Translations under genes and position numbers: made by a program
Shown: in pieces, positions 17,749-25,800 of the stretch
Layout of the letters: every line of letters starts with the position of its first letter
Numbering within the stretch: the first letter of the stretch is position 1
The notes under the pieces: model-generated
Seen by the model: only the letters and a program-made list of their open reading frames with translations
Told to the model about the DNA's origin: nothing
Database searches by the model: none
Source: Alteribacillus iranensis
Lineage (GTDB): Bacteria; Bacillota; Bacilli; Bacillales; Marinococcaceae
Assembly (NCBI RefSeq): GCF_900113025.1
Contig: NZ_FONT01000002.1
Span: forward strand, 84,997-148,996
Length of the DNA: 64,000 nt
Direction: 5' to 3'

Positions 17749-18594
17749 TCACCCATGACTGTGCTCGTGATGGTGGTGATGATCCAACCCATCCATATGT
17801 TCCATGGCAAACTGCCTGTACTGGCATAAATCACAGTTCAATGAAGCTGATCCAGCAAGCGCTTCCTCGGTCCGTTCTAATAGCACGCGTTCGAGACGCG
17901 GGTGAAAACCAACGGGATCAGTGCTCGCAAATTCGTTATCCGGATAGTTCTTCCGAAAAGCATCCATTTTTTCTTCGACCCGATCCATAAGAACTCCGGA
18001 AAAGAAGAGACACGGAACTAAAATGATTTTTCGCATTCCGAGTCGGAGGCAGCGTTCCACTCCTTCTTCTACGGTCGGTGTGGTGACACCAATAAAAGAG
18101 ACTTCCGTCGTTTGTTGGTTCAAACGCTCCGAAACTAAACGTGACAGCTTATACACCTCGCTGTTCGTATCTGGATCACTGCTCCCACGTCCAAGTATTA
18201 ATAGAGCCGTATCAGTATGTTCTTCCTCCTGCTCCCATACAGCGGTAACTCTCTCTTCCAAAATCCGCACGACTTCTTCGTGGATTCCGATGGGGCGTCC
18301 ATACGTAAAATGCACGAGCGGATATTTTTCCTTTGCTTCATCGATCGCATGTGGAATATGAATCTTCGAATGCCCTGCCGGGAGAAACATGATCGGCACA
18401 AGCGCTACGCTCGTTGCCCCTTTTTCGACACATATTTCAATACCTGATGCAATATTAGGAGCTGCAAATTCTAAAAAACAAGTCTCAATAATGGGAACGT
18501 TGATTTTATTTTTTATATTATTTATAAATTGAATAGTCTCCTCGTTTCCTTTATCCAATGGGCTTCCATGCCCGACAAATAATACTGCTTTCAT
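17749..18594 (-). CDS. cbiX: Sirohydrochlorin cobaltochelatase, long form with His-rich tail
   Basis: A 281-residue class II chelatase that inserts cobalt into sirohydrochlorin, committing the pathway to the early-cobalt route. The N-terminal VLFVGHGSPLDKGNEE carries the metal-site histidine and LPAGHSKIHIPHAI a second one; the two CbiX half-domains follow each other. Near the C-terminus NCDLC forms a CXXC, the position of an iron-sulfur cluster in the P. megaterium long CbiX, and the last residues are a histidine-rich tail with five consecutive His, likely for cobalt handling. Start ATG 18594 follows AGGAG. Confidence 0.93.
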   Translation of the reverse strand: MKAVLFVGHGSPLDKGNEETIQFINNIKNKINVPIIETCFLEFAAPNIASGIEICVEKGATSVALVPIMFLPAGHSKIHIPHAIDEAKEKYPLVHFTYGRPIGIHEEVVRILEERVTAVWEQEEEHTDTALLILGRGSSDPDTNSEVYKLSRLVSERLNQQTTEVSFIGVTTPTVEEGVERCLRLGMRKIILVPCLFFSGVLMDRVEEKMDAFRKNYPDNEFASTDPVGFHPRLERVLLERTEEALAGSASLNCDLCQYRQFAMEHMDGLDHHHHHEHSHG

Positions 18595-18606
18595 TTCCCC
18601 ACTCCT

Positions 18607-20226
18607 TTACTCACATGGATTATTCACTTCTACCGGTGTGAACATCTCTTGATACTGGAAGTTTTGAATTCGTTGCACGCGTTTAAAAAACTTATAAAAT
18701 CGTTCATTCGGCATTCCTTTTTCTCGATATTCGTCCACAATGCTTACGATCGTATCCATCAATCGTTCCGGTGGCAGTCCTTCCGCTACCGGCTGGCCGG
18801 TGTGAGCATTTCTGCCCATCGCTTTTGCCCCTAAAAACACGTCAAATGCCCCTCTGCGATAGACAATTCCAATATCATCAGCCACTGCTCCGTAACAAGC
18901 CATTCCGCAGCCGTTGAATCCAATCTTCATCACTTTTGGTACTTTCAAACCCCCTAAACGTTCCTTCAACTCTTCCGCATAAGGAATGCCTCCTGTTTTC
19001 TCTCCATCACAGAAGTCACAGGCTTTTACGTGTATTACGTCGCCTACCGGGGACACCAACCACCCTTCCGATTCCAATTTTCGTGTAATTTCCTGGGGCT
19101 CTTCCGTCTCGAGAGACACTCGTAAATAGTGACTCGGTGTATACGTGACTTCTCCTTGATCACCGATGATTTCAGCAAGTAGTGCTAGCTGTGATGCGTT
19201 TACTGATTTCTTCCAAACACCAGGAGAAAGAGCAAATTCAAACACAGACGTTTGCTTGAATGCAGAAGGTGCCGGTGCTTCTTGTACGGCTGTGGCGGAC
19301 GTATCACCTACCATGGACAGGGCTTCATTCGCTAAGTCGGCGGTTGACTCGCGAGTTGGCTGGGGAGCTGTTTTTTTCTTTCTGTCATCCACCCCGCCGT
19401 GCATCGCCCACGGCTCGGCTTCCGGCTTCAACCGCTGCGCCGGCTTAAGTGACTGCTCATCCTCACCCAGCGTATACTTTCTTTGATAACCACGTGGCGT
19501 GATCATTTTCCCGTCATAGTAAAACGTTGAGTTGTTGCCGATAATGACTGTTGTCAGCATGCCAATTTCATAATCGAGCATGCGCGCAAGATCCGTCATG
19601 ACGATATGTTCTCTCTCGCGATAAGCGCTCTTCACGAGACCGACTGGCGTTTTCGGATCTCGGTATTTCAGCAGGATTCTCTGTGTTTCTTCGATTTGAC
19701 GAGTCCTTCTGCCGCTCTTCGGATTGTAAAGTGCAATAACAAAATCCGCTTGTGCTGCCGCTTCGACACGCTTTTTAATCAATTCCCACGGCGTTAAGTG
19801 GTCACTTAAGCTGATCGTACACGCGTCATGCATCACGGGAGCTCCGAGCAAGGAGGCACAAGAATTTATCGCGGATACTCCAGGAATAATTTCGACACCA
19901 ATTCCATCCTCTTCCCGCCACTCTTGCTCCATCAGCACTTCATACACGAGACCGGCCATCCCGTATAAACCGGCATCACCACTTGAAATAACAGCCACTT
20001 TTTTCCCGGACTCTGCTTGCCTTACCGCTTCACGGGCTCGGCTGACTTCTTCCGTCATCCCGGTACGAACGATTTCTTTATCTTTGATCAAATGACTGAC
20101 CAAATCCATGTAAGTTTTATAACCGATCACACTATCTGACTCGACAATCGCGTCCTTCGCCCGATGAGTCATATGCGCCTCATCTCCCGGACCAAATCCA
20201 ACGACAAAAATTTTCCCAGTGGCCAC
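18607..20226 (-). CDS. cbiH60: CbiH60: cobalt-factor III methyltransferase fused to a sulfite-reductase-like Fe-S domain
   Basis: A 539-residue fusion. Residues ~1-245 are a precorrin-3B C17-methyltransferase (FVVGFGPGDEAHMTHRA; VISSGDAGLYGMAG; IPGVSAINSCASLLGAP). After a ~75-residue linker, residues ~320-539 resemble a sirohaem sulfite/nitrite reductase half-module with CDFC and CGMAC, likely cluster ligands. This matches CbiH60 of P. megaterium, which contracts the ring without oxygen. Two in-frame GTG codons exist; 20226 is preferred because AAAGG lies 9 bp before it, while 20235 is too close. It is the first gene after the AdoCbl riboswitch and heads the operon. Confidence 0.92.
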   Translation of the reverse strand: MATGKIFVVGFGPGDEAHMTHRAKDAIVESDSVIGYKTYMDLVSHLIKDKEIVRTGMTEEVSRAREAVRQAESGKKVAVISSGDAGLYGMAGLVYEVLMEQEWREEDGIGVEIIPGVSAINSCASLLGAPVMHDACTISLSDHLTPWELIKKRVEAAAQADFVIALYNPKSGRRTRQIEETQRILLKYRDPKTPVGLVKSAYREREHIVMTDLARMLDYEIGMLTTVIIGNNSTFYYDGKMITPRGYQRKYTLGEDEQSLKPAQRLKPEAEPWAMHGGVDDRKKKTAPQPTRESTADLANEALSMVGDTSATAVQEAPAPSAFKQTSVFEFALSPGVWKKSVNASQLALLAEIIGDQGEVTYTPSHYLRVSLETEEPQEITRKLESEGWLVSPVGDVIHVKACDFCDGEKTGGIPYAEELKERLGGLKVPKVMKIGFNGCGMACYGAVADDIGIVYRRGAFDVFLGAKAMGRNAHTGQPVAEGLPPERLMDTIVSIVDEYREKGMPNERFYKFFKRVQRIQNFQYQEMFTPVEVNNPCE

Positions 20227-20341
20227 ATGATCCACCCTTTCTTTTCATTTTTTAGTGAGGGGTATAAGGGAGTGTGTCGGCTTGCCTCTTCTGAAGGAAC
20301 CTAGAGACGTAGCTAACCCTTTCACAAACTTCTTTAGCAAC

Positions 20342-20383
20342 AAAAAAAGCATCTCTAACATATTGGAAATGTTAAAGATGCTT
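20342..20383 (-). terminator. Leader terminator between the cobalamin riboswitch and cbiH60
   Basis: On the minus strand AAGCATCTTTAACA pairs with TGTTAGAGATGCTT over a 9-nt loop and is followed by seven T. It stands ~100 nt after the riboswitch aptamer and ~115 nt before the first gene, so it is the probable switch: ligand binding would favour this hairpin and stop transcription. The antiterminator pairing was not worked out. Confidence 0.85.
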
Positions 20384-20482
20384 GAACGGCTATATCATAA
20401 GACAATAAGACACTTATCGTTAAGGCCGCGCCCTTTAACACCTCCCTATGACCCCGTAGGTAAAAACGGTGTTATTGAAAAA

Positions 20483-20650
20483 GGCAGGTCTACTGGCTCC
20501 TGGTTTTCCGTTTGCTCTTCCTTCCCCTCGGTGATGAATCGAGAGTGGTTCAGCGAGCAAACAACCCAGTTACAGTGGCGGGACCGCGCCGGTTTTTCAC
20601 CGGACTTCCCTTTTAAGAAAACAGGTTCATCTCCTGTTTTCACCTTTCCC
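20483..20650 (-). ncRNA. Adenosylcobalamin riboswitch (aptamer)
   Basis: The minus strand contains the conserved AdoCbl aptamer elements in order: GGGAAGTCCGGTGAAA, CCGGCGCGGTCCCGCCACTG (the B12-box region near 20573-20590), and near the 3' end CCAGGAGCCAGTAGACC closing with CTGCC. It precedes a 14-gene cobalamin operon on the same strand, with a leader terminator in between, so high cobalamin should shut the operon down. Outer boundaries are approximate. Confidence 0.95.
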
Positions 20651-20705
20651 TAATATTTTGTTGTATGTGTTTCTTCTTTTCGATTCTTCTTGTTCTAAGA
20701 ATGTA

Positions 20706-20821
20706 GTGTCCAGATACAGGCGCCATCGGCTCGAGGTCGCTTCAACCCGCTCTGCGGCGGCAAAGCCTCCTCGGCGGGTCTCCAGCGCTTGTCGCCGATA
20801 AGCGGGCGCCTTTCGCTTTTC
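20706..20821. repeat. GC-rich imperfect palindrome, Bacillus-type extragenic repeat
   Basis: The element begins TGTCCAGATACAGGCGCC and ends GGGCGCCTTTCGCTTTT. The outer arms GGCGCC...ATCGGC and GCCGAT...GGCGCC pair with a short bulge, enclosing a GC-rich core. Its base composition is far from the AT-rich flanks. The frame (TGTCCAG...GCGCC...CGCTTTT) recalls extragenic repeats found in many copies in Bacillaceae genomes. Whether other copies exist in this genome cannot be seen from the window; a structured RNA is also possible. Confidence 0.5.
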
Positions 20822-20934
20822 TTAGTTTCATCTTTCACTTTAAAACAACTTCCGACAATTGGCAATGCTTTTTTTATTCTCCTCTGGCCAACCCCTTGCC
20901 AACACAGGGAGAAAACGACTCATTCCTTTGTGTT

Positions 20935-21366
20935 TTTATTGACCTTCTTCTTCAATTTCTATCTACCAACGTCATTAACCAATACCTTTAGTTACTTTGA
21001 AACGTTGATTTCTTTTTTCTACGTCATTAATCACTCCGTATAACGACCTTGTTCTCCAGATCGCTCTGTCGTATGGCACTATTACCAGGATTCTGAAACG
21101 TTTATTGACCTTCTTCTTTAATTTCTATCTACCAATGTCATTAACCAATACCTTTAGTTACTCTGAAACATAGATTTCTTTTTTCTACGTCATTAATCAC
21201 TCCGTATAATGACCTTGACCTCCAGACCGCTCTGCCGTATGGCACTATTAGCAGGATGCTGAATCGTTTATTGACCTTCTTCTTCAATTTCTATCTACCA
21301 ATGTCATTAACCAATACCTTTAGTTACTCTGAAACAAAGATTTCTTTTTTCAATGTCGTTAACTAC
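20935..21366. repeat. 166-bp tandem direct repeat, 2.6 copies
   Basis: Two full units (20935-21100, 21101-21266) and a partial third (21267-~21366) are nearly identical, beginning TTTATTGACCTTCTTCTT. Each unit holds two copies of a 10-bp motif AYGTCATTAA exactly 52 bp apart (20969/21021, 21135/21187, 21301/21353). No credible reading frame is present. The array lies between the cobalamin riboswitch and a sigma-54 activator gene. The even spacing could mean protein binding, but a recombination-generated tandem duplication alone would also explain it. Confidence 0.9.
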
Positions 21367-21510
21367 TGATTTCTAACCTCGCCACCCACAGGAATAACTT
21401 CTATGAACACACTGCTTATATTTTCCTCTGTATATCTATCGTTCTAGCTAATAGCAATAGCTTGTAATAAAATAATAGTATCAAGAATTCGAAGAAAGGG
21501 GGAGATAAAC

Positions 21511-22878
21511 ATGCTAGAGGAATTCGGAAAATACAGTAAACAAATCATTGAAACTATTTTGGAAAAGTCGGATTATTGGTTTGTTGTCGTGGATGACACG
21601 GGGCGGATCACCTACCTCGGTGAAAATTATAGTGAGTTTTTAGGCGTAGACCGTGAGAAAGCGATTGGAAAACCTGTGCAAGAAATCATTGAAAATTCGA
21701 GAATGCACATTGTGGTACAGACAGGAAAGGAAGAAATTGCGGATTTACAATATATTCGCGGGAATCATATGATCGCGAGCCGGACGCCGGTGTGGGCAGA
21801 TGGAAAAGTAGTCGGCGCCGTTGGTACGGTCCTCTACCGTGATCCTCAAGAACTTATGAAGATGAACAGCCAAGTCAAGGATTTTCTTCTTCAGATGGAT
21901 TATTACCGTAAACAACTAGAGGACAAAAATGGCGCCACCTACTCTCTTCATGACGTGGTTGGCAGTTCCACCGCATTAAATCAAGTCAAAGAAAAAATTA
22001 AAAAAGTGGCTTCCGGTGATGTGTCCGTTCTTCTGCGCGGAGAAAGCGGGACAGGAAAAGAATTATTCGCCCATAGTATTCATCAATTAAGTGAGCGGCA
22101 CACGAAACCTTTCGTGAAAGTAAATTGTGCAGCGATCCCTGATCACTTGCTGGAATCTGAACTTTTTGGCTATGAAGAAGGTGCTTTTACAGGAGCCCAA
22201 AAAGGCGGAAAACCTGGAAAATTCCAACTTGCTAACGGCGGGACGCTGTTTCTTGATGAAATTGGTGATATGCCCAAAGATGCTCAAGTCAAAATCTTAC
22301 GTTGCCTGCAGGAGGGAGAAGTAGAACGAATCGGATCTGTTACTCCAGAAAAAGTAGACGTACGTATTGTTACCGCTACCAATCAGCCTTTGGAAAAGTT
22401 AATTGAAGAAAATCGCTTCCGGGAAGACCTCTTTTACCGAATTAATGTCATTCAAATAGAGATTCCACCCCTTCGTACTCGTCCGGAAGACATTCGAATT
22501 ACCGCTAAGTATTTGTTGCACCATATTACGAATCGAACGGGCAAACGCGTCGTCGACCTTGACTCCGAGGTGATGGAGTTTTTCACCACTTATTCTTGGC
22601 CCGGCAATGTGCGAGAGCTTGAAAATGTCATTGAATCAGCTGTCCATTTAACAAACGAAGAAATCATTACATTAGAAGATCTTCCTGACTATTTGCAGCC
22701 CGCTCCCTCCCCCTCATATGTACAGGGAGAAAGCTTAAAAGACATCCTGGAACAAGCTGAAAAACAAGCGATCCTTCAAGCACTTCAAGAAACAAATGGG
22801 GATAAATTAGAAGCCGCCGCAAAATTAAAAATTGGAAAATCAAGCTTTTACGATAAAGTAAAGAAATACCAGCTATAA
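21511..22878 (+). CDS. Sigma-54-dependent PAS activator of the 3-hydroxybutyrate operon
   Basis: A 455-residue enhancer-binding protein. Residues ~12-110 are a PAS sensor; ~147-385 an AAA+ domain with Walker A GESGTGKE (177-184), the sigma-54 contact loop GAFTGA (224-229) and Walker B LFLDEIGD (246-253); the C-terminal ~45 residues are a Fis-type helix-turn-helix. The start ATG has AAAGGGGGAG upstream. Immediately downstream lie three TTTCC-N8-GGAAA sites, a sigma-54 promoter and bdhA plus a GntP permease, so it very likely activates them when it senses hydroxybutyrate or a related acid. The effector is an inference. Confidence 0.92.
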   Translation: MLEEFGKYSKQIIETILEKSDYWFVVVDDTGRITYLGENYSEFLGVDREKAIGKPVQEIIENSRMHIVVQTGKEEIADLQYIRGNHMIASRTPVWADGKVVGAVGTVLYRDPQELMKMNSQVKDFLLQMDYYRKQLEDKNGATYSLHDVVGSSTALNQVKEKIKKVASGDVSVLLRGESGTGKELFAHSIHQLSERHTKPFVKVNCAAIPDHLLESELFGYEEGAFTGAQKGGKPGKFQLANGGTLFLDEIGDMPKDAQVKILRCLQEGEVERIGSVTPEKVDVRIVTATNQPLEKLIEENRFREDLFYRINVIQIEIPPLRTRPEDIRITAKYLLHHITNRTGKRVVDLDSEVMEFFTTYSWPGNVRELENVIESAVHLTNEEIITLEDLPDYLQPAPSPSYVQGESLKDILEQAEKQAILQALQETNGDKLEAAAKLKIGKSSFYDKVKKYQL

Positions 22879-22879
22879 A

Positions 22880-22988
22880 TTTCCACGTCCGCGGAAAACT
22901 TTCCAAAAACCCGGAAAGTACACCATCCCTTCTCTCATAAAAAATGTTACATAACAAACCATACTCTTTCCGAAATCTCGGAAAGAGT
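22880..22988 (+). promoter_or_regulatory. Three upstream activator sites TTTCC-N8-GGAAA
   Basis: Perfect inverted repeats with identical 8-bp spacers at 22880-22897, 22900-22917 and 22967-22984. The first two centres are 20 bp apart, two helical turns; the third is 67 bp further on. The sites end ~60 bp before the sigma-54 promoter, a normal enhancer position. The third is extended (ACTCTTTCC / GGAAAGAGT) and followed by six T, so it could also end the activator transcript. Binding by the upstream sigma-54 activator is inferred. Confidence 0.75.
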
Positions 22989-23046
22989 TTTTTATATTTT
23001 TGATAAAAAATCTCGATATATCCCTTCTTACCGCTTTTCAGCAAAC

Positions 23047-23061
23047 TGGCATAATTTTTGC
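23047..23061 (+). promoter_or_regulatory. Sigma-54 promoter of bdhA operon
   Basis: TGGCATAATTTTTGC fits the -24/-12 consensus TGGCAC-N5-TTGC with the correct GG-to-GC spacing. Transcription should begin ~12 bp later, ahead of the AAGGAGG site of bdhA. A sigma-54 activator gene and three inverted-repeat sites lie directly upstream. Confidence 0.88.
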
Positions 23062-23098
23062 TTATTAAATAAGGCATAGAAAAAAAGGAGGATGCCTT

Positions 23099-23875
23099 AT
23101 GGTTACAAATAAAGTTGTATTTATTACAGGAGCTGCGAGCGGAATTGGATATGAAATCGGTGCCGCTTTCGCACGCAACGGAGCGAAAGTCGTTCTATCT
23201 GATATTGATCATGAAAAATTGAAAGCGGTTACCGAAGAGCTTGTCGAGCAGGGGTATGAGTGCGTTGGCTTACCTTGTGACGTCACGAAAGAAGAAGACC
23301 TGCAACAAGCGATCGATCAAACGGTCGAAACATATGGACGACTCGATGTGTTAATCAATAATGCTGGTTTGCAGCACGTCGCTTCGATTGAAGAATTCCC
23401 AACTGAAACATTTGAATTGATTACGAAAGTGATGCTTGTCGCTCCTTTCATGGCTATTAAACACGCCTTTCCGATCATGAAAAAACAAGGCGGCGGCCGT
23501 GTCATTAATATGGCTTCCATTAATGGCCTCATTGGTTTTGCCGGAAAAGCCGCGTATAACAGTGCCAAACACGGTGTTATCGGCTTAACAAAAGTGGCTG
23601 CTTTGGAAGGGGCAGAGCACGGAATTACGGTGAATGCGATGTGCCCTGGCTATGCGGATACACCGCTCGTTCGGAACCAAATGGAAGACTTAGCGAAAAA
23701 TCGTGGAGTTTCCGTTGAAAAAGCATTAGAAGAAGTCATTTATCCCCTCGTCCCACAAAAGCGCCTCATCGGTGTGGATGAAATTGCTGATTATGTAATG
23801 TTTTTAGCAAGCGAACAAGCGAAGGGAATTACAGGGCAAGCTACGGTTCTCGACGGCGGCTACACGGCCCAGTAA
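23099..23875 (+). CDS. bdhA: 3-hydroxybutyrate dehydrogenase
   Basis: A 258-residue short-chain dehydrogenase that interconverts (R)-3-hydroxybutyrate and acetoacetate with NAD. The cofactor motif TGAASGIG (residues ~10-17), INNAGLQH, the catalytic serine in INMASINGLIGF and YNSAKHG with the catalytic Tyr and Lys are present. The NAGLQHVASIEEFPTETFE and LVPQKRLIGVDEIADYVMF stretches are characteristic of the BdhA group rather than generic SDRs. First gene behind the sigma-54 promoter, followed 37 bp later by a GntP permease. Role: use of hydroxybutyrate from medium or from polyhydroxybutyrate. Confidence 0.94.
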   Translation: MVTNKVVFITGAASGIGYEIGAAFARNGAKVVLSDIDHEKLKAVTEELVEQGYECVGLPCDVTKEEDLQQAIDQTVETYGRLDVLINNAGLQHVASIEEFPTETFELITKVMLVAPFMAIKHAFPIMKKQGGGRVINMASINGLIGFAGKAAYNSAKHGVIGLTKVAALEGAEHGITVNAMCPGYADTPLVRNQMEDLAKNRGVSVEKALEEVIYPLVPQKRLIGVDEIADYVMFLASEQAKGITGQATVLDGGYTAQ

Positions 23876-23912
23876 TTGACGAACCGGGATAATTTGAAAA
23901 GGAGGAGTTTGC

Positions 23913-25196
23913 ATGCTAGGCATCATTTTAGGCCTGATTGTATTGATGGGGCTTGCCTACCTTGGCTGGTCAATTATCTGGGTCGCTCCTATTGCGGCCG
24001 GTGTCGTCGCATTGACGGGAGGCCTTGACCTGCTGGAAGCCTACACAGACACCTATATGAGTGGCTTTGTCAACTTTGCAAAAAGCTGGTTCCCTGTCTT
24101 TATGCTTGGTGCTATTTTTGGAAAACTGATGGAAGACACAGGCATGGCAAGGTCTGTAGCTGTTGCGTTCACAAAAGTAATTGGCACGAAACGAGCCATT
24201 TTAGGCGTTCTCGTGTCCTGTGCCGTTTTAACATATGGAGGCGTTAGTTTATTCGTTGTTGTTTTCGCTGTTTACCCATTGGCTTTAACCTTATTCCGGG
24301 AAGCAAACATAAGCAGGCGTCTTATTCCCGGTACTGTCGCATTAGGAGCCTTCACCTTTACGATGACAGCAGTGCCGGGCACCCCTCAAATTCAAAACCT
24401 GATTCCGACGGAGCATTTCGGCACAAACGCAATGGCAGCCCCAATCATGGGAATCGTCGCCGCCATCGTCATGGCTGTAGGCGGGTATCTTTACTTACGT
24501 TGGCGTGAAAAGCAATTAACAGAAAAGGGAGAAACCTATACAGAACCGAAGGATAACAAAATATTTGATGTAGAAGGCGACACACCGCATTTTGTCCTTT
24601 CTCTTCTTCCTTTGTTCACTGTTCTCGTCACTTTAAACCTATTCGGCTGGGATATCGTCGTCGCTCTTATTTCAGGAATCGTTCTCATCATGTTATTAAA
24701 CCTTTCAAAATTCAAAGGATTCGTGAATTCGATTAATGAAGGAGCAGGCGGTTCTGTTATTGCGATCATTAACACGAGCGCCGCTGTCGGCTTTGGAACC
24801 GTCGTGCAAGTCGTTCCTGGGTTTGAACGACTCACTGCCCTATTAATGGGTATCCGTGGCAACCCATTAATCTCTGAAGCGGTGGCGGTAAATATTTTAG
24901 CTGGAGCCACAGGATCTGCTTCCGGAGGAATGGGAATTGCTCTCGAAGCCCTCGGTGCCCGTTATTATGAAATCGCGATGGATACCGGCATCGATCCTGA
25001 AGCGTTTCACCGCGTCGCCTCACTAGCATCCGGCGGACTCGATGCCCTGCCGCATAACGGTGCAGTTCTCACGCTTTTGACGATCACAGGAATGACACAT
25101 AAAGACAGCTACAAAGACATCTTTATCGTAGCTGTCCTGATCCCCGTTCTCTCCGTCGCTGTCGCTATTCTTCTCGCATCATTCGGTATTTATTAG
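23913..25196 (+). CDS. GntP-family permease, probable 3-hydroxybutyrate transporter
   Basis: A 427-residue membrane protein with 11-12 hydrophobic segments and the GntP family layout. Notable conserved runs are FMLGAIFGKLMEDTG, AVLTYGGVSLFVVVF, QNLIPTEHFGT and GATGSASGGMGIALEALG. GntP proteins carry gluconate and other hydroxy acids in symport with protons. The gene follows bdhA by 37 bp with its own AAGGAGG site and ends at a terminator, so the pair forms one operon. Substrate hydroxybutyrate is inferred from bdhA. A homolog with the same runs lies at 44904-46250. Confidence 0.9.
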   Translation: MLGIILGLIVLMGLAYLGWSIIWVAPIAAGVVALTGGLDLLEAYTDTYMSGFVNFAKSWFPVFMLGAIFGKLMEDTGMARSVAVAFTKVIGTKRAILGVLVSCAVLTYGGVSLFVVVFAVYPLALTLFREANISRRLIPGTVALGAFTFTMTAVPGTPQIQNLIPTEHFGTNAMAAPIMGIVAAIVMAVGGYLYLRWREKQLTEKGETYTEPKDNKIFDVEGDTPHFVLSLLPLFTVLVTLNLFGWDIVVALISGIVLIMLLNLSKFKGFVNSINEGAGGSVIAIINTSAAVGFGTVVQVVPGFERLTALLMGIRGNPLISEAVAVNILAGATGSASGGMGIALEALGARYYEIAMDTGIDPEAFHRVASLASGGLDALPHNGAVLTLLTITGMTHKDSYKDIFIVAVLIPVLSVAVAILLASFGIY

Positions 25197-25269
25197 GATA
25201 GCCAAAAATGAAAAGCGGTCACTCGTTAGGATAATAGGTTCTCTTTAAGAGTGCAAAACAGGAAATAGC

Positions 25270-25310
25270 AATAGGGTGCTAAATCGCAATGATTTTCGCA
25301 CCCTATTTTT
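25270..25310 (+). terminator. Terminator of the bdhA-permease operon
   Basis: AATAGGGTGC and GCACCCTATT pair perfectly around an 18-nt loop and are followed by TTT. It lies ~75 bp past the permease stop. Confidence 0.85.
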
Positions 25311-25512
25311 AAGTGTTATTTGTTTAAGAGGTATTAGTATACAAAACTGCATGATAAATCTCATCGTGATCAAAAAAGTTGAGAACAAACGTTCCATAAC
25401 TGTTAATAGGTATGCTAATATGGGTGTAAGACAGGTGAAATTTTTGGAAAAGGTATTTTTTAATATTACCATTCCAAGAATGCGATTAATTGTTTTAGTT
25501 GGAGTGATATAG

Positions 25513-25796
25513 ATGAAAAAAATAATGATAACTTGTGAGCATTGTGAAAACCCAAAACAATCAAAGCTGATAATAAACTTATAGATGAAATTTCTAACGC
25601 AACGCTCATTTTATGTCAAAACACCAAATGTCAACAAGCATACCCTTTAAAAAAAGAAAAGGGATTTATTAGAAATGTTCAATTTTTTGGTGATTTTTGG
25701 AGTTTTGATAAAAAAGCAACGGTGGAAGAAATGCAAGGGGTTTGGAGAGCTAACCAAATTTTGCACAAAGACTTAAAAGAAAAAAGGCAGAGGTAA
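25513..25796 (+). pseudogene. Small zinc-ribbon-like protein, frameshifted
   Basis: The first frame begins at ATG 25513 behind GGAGTGAT and encodes ITCEHCENPKQ before hitting a stop at ~25582. A second frame continues from about 25565 with NATLILCQNTKCQQAYP and runs to TAA 25794-25796. Joined, the product would be ~94 residues with two CxxC-type pairs (CEHC; CQNTKC), like a zinc ribbon. One single-base shift near 25563-25575 explains the break. Family not recognised. The gene directly precedes a decayed sigma-54 activator. Confidence 0.5.
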
Positions 25797-25800
25797 TTCA

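Noticed and set aside
20935..21366. CRISPR array
   Set aside because: The units are 166 bp, contiguous and similar throughout; there are no short repeats with unique spacers and no cas genes.
25276..25512. 78-residue plus-strand frame as a gene
   Set aside because: It starts inside the terminator of the bdhA operon, has no ribosome binding site and no family likeness.
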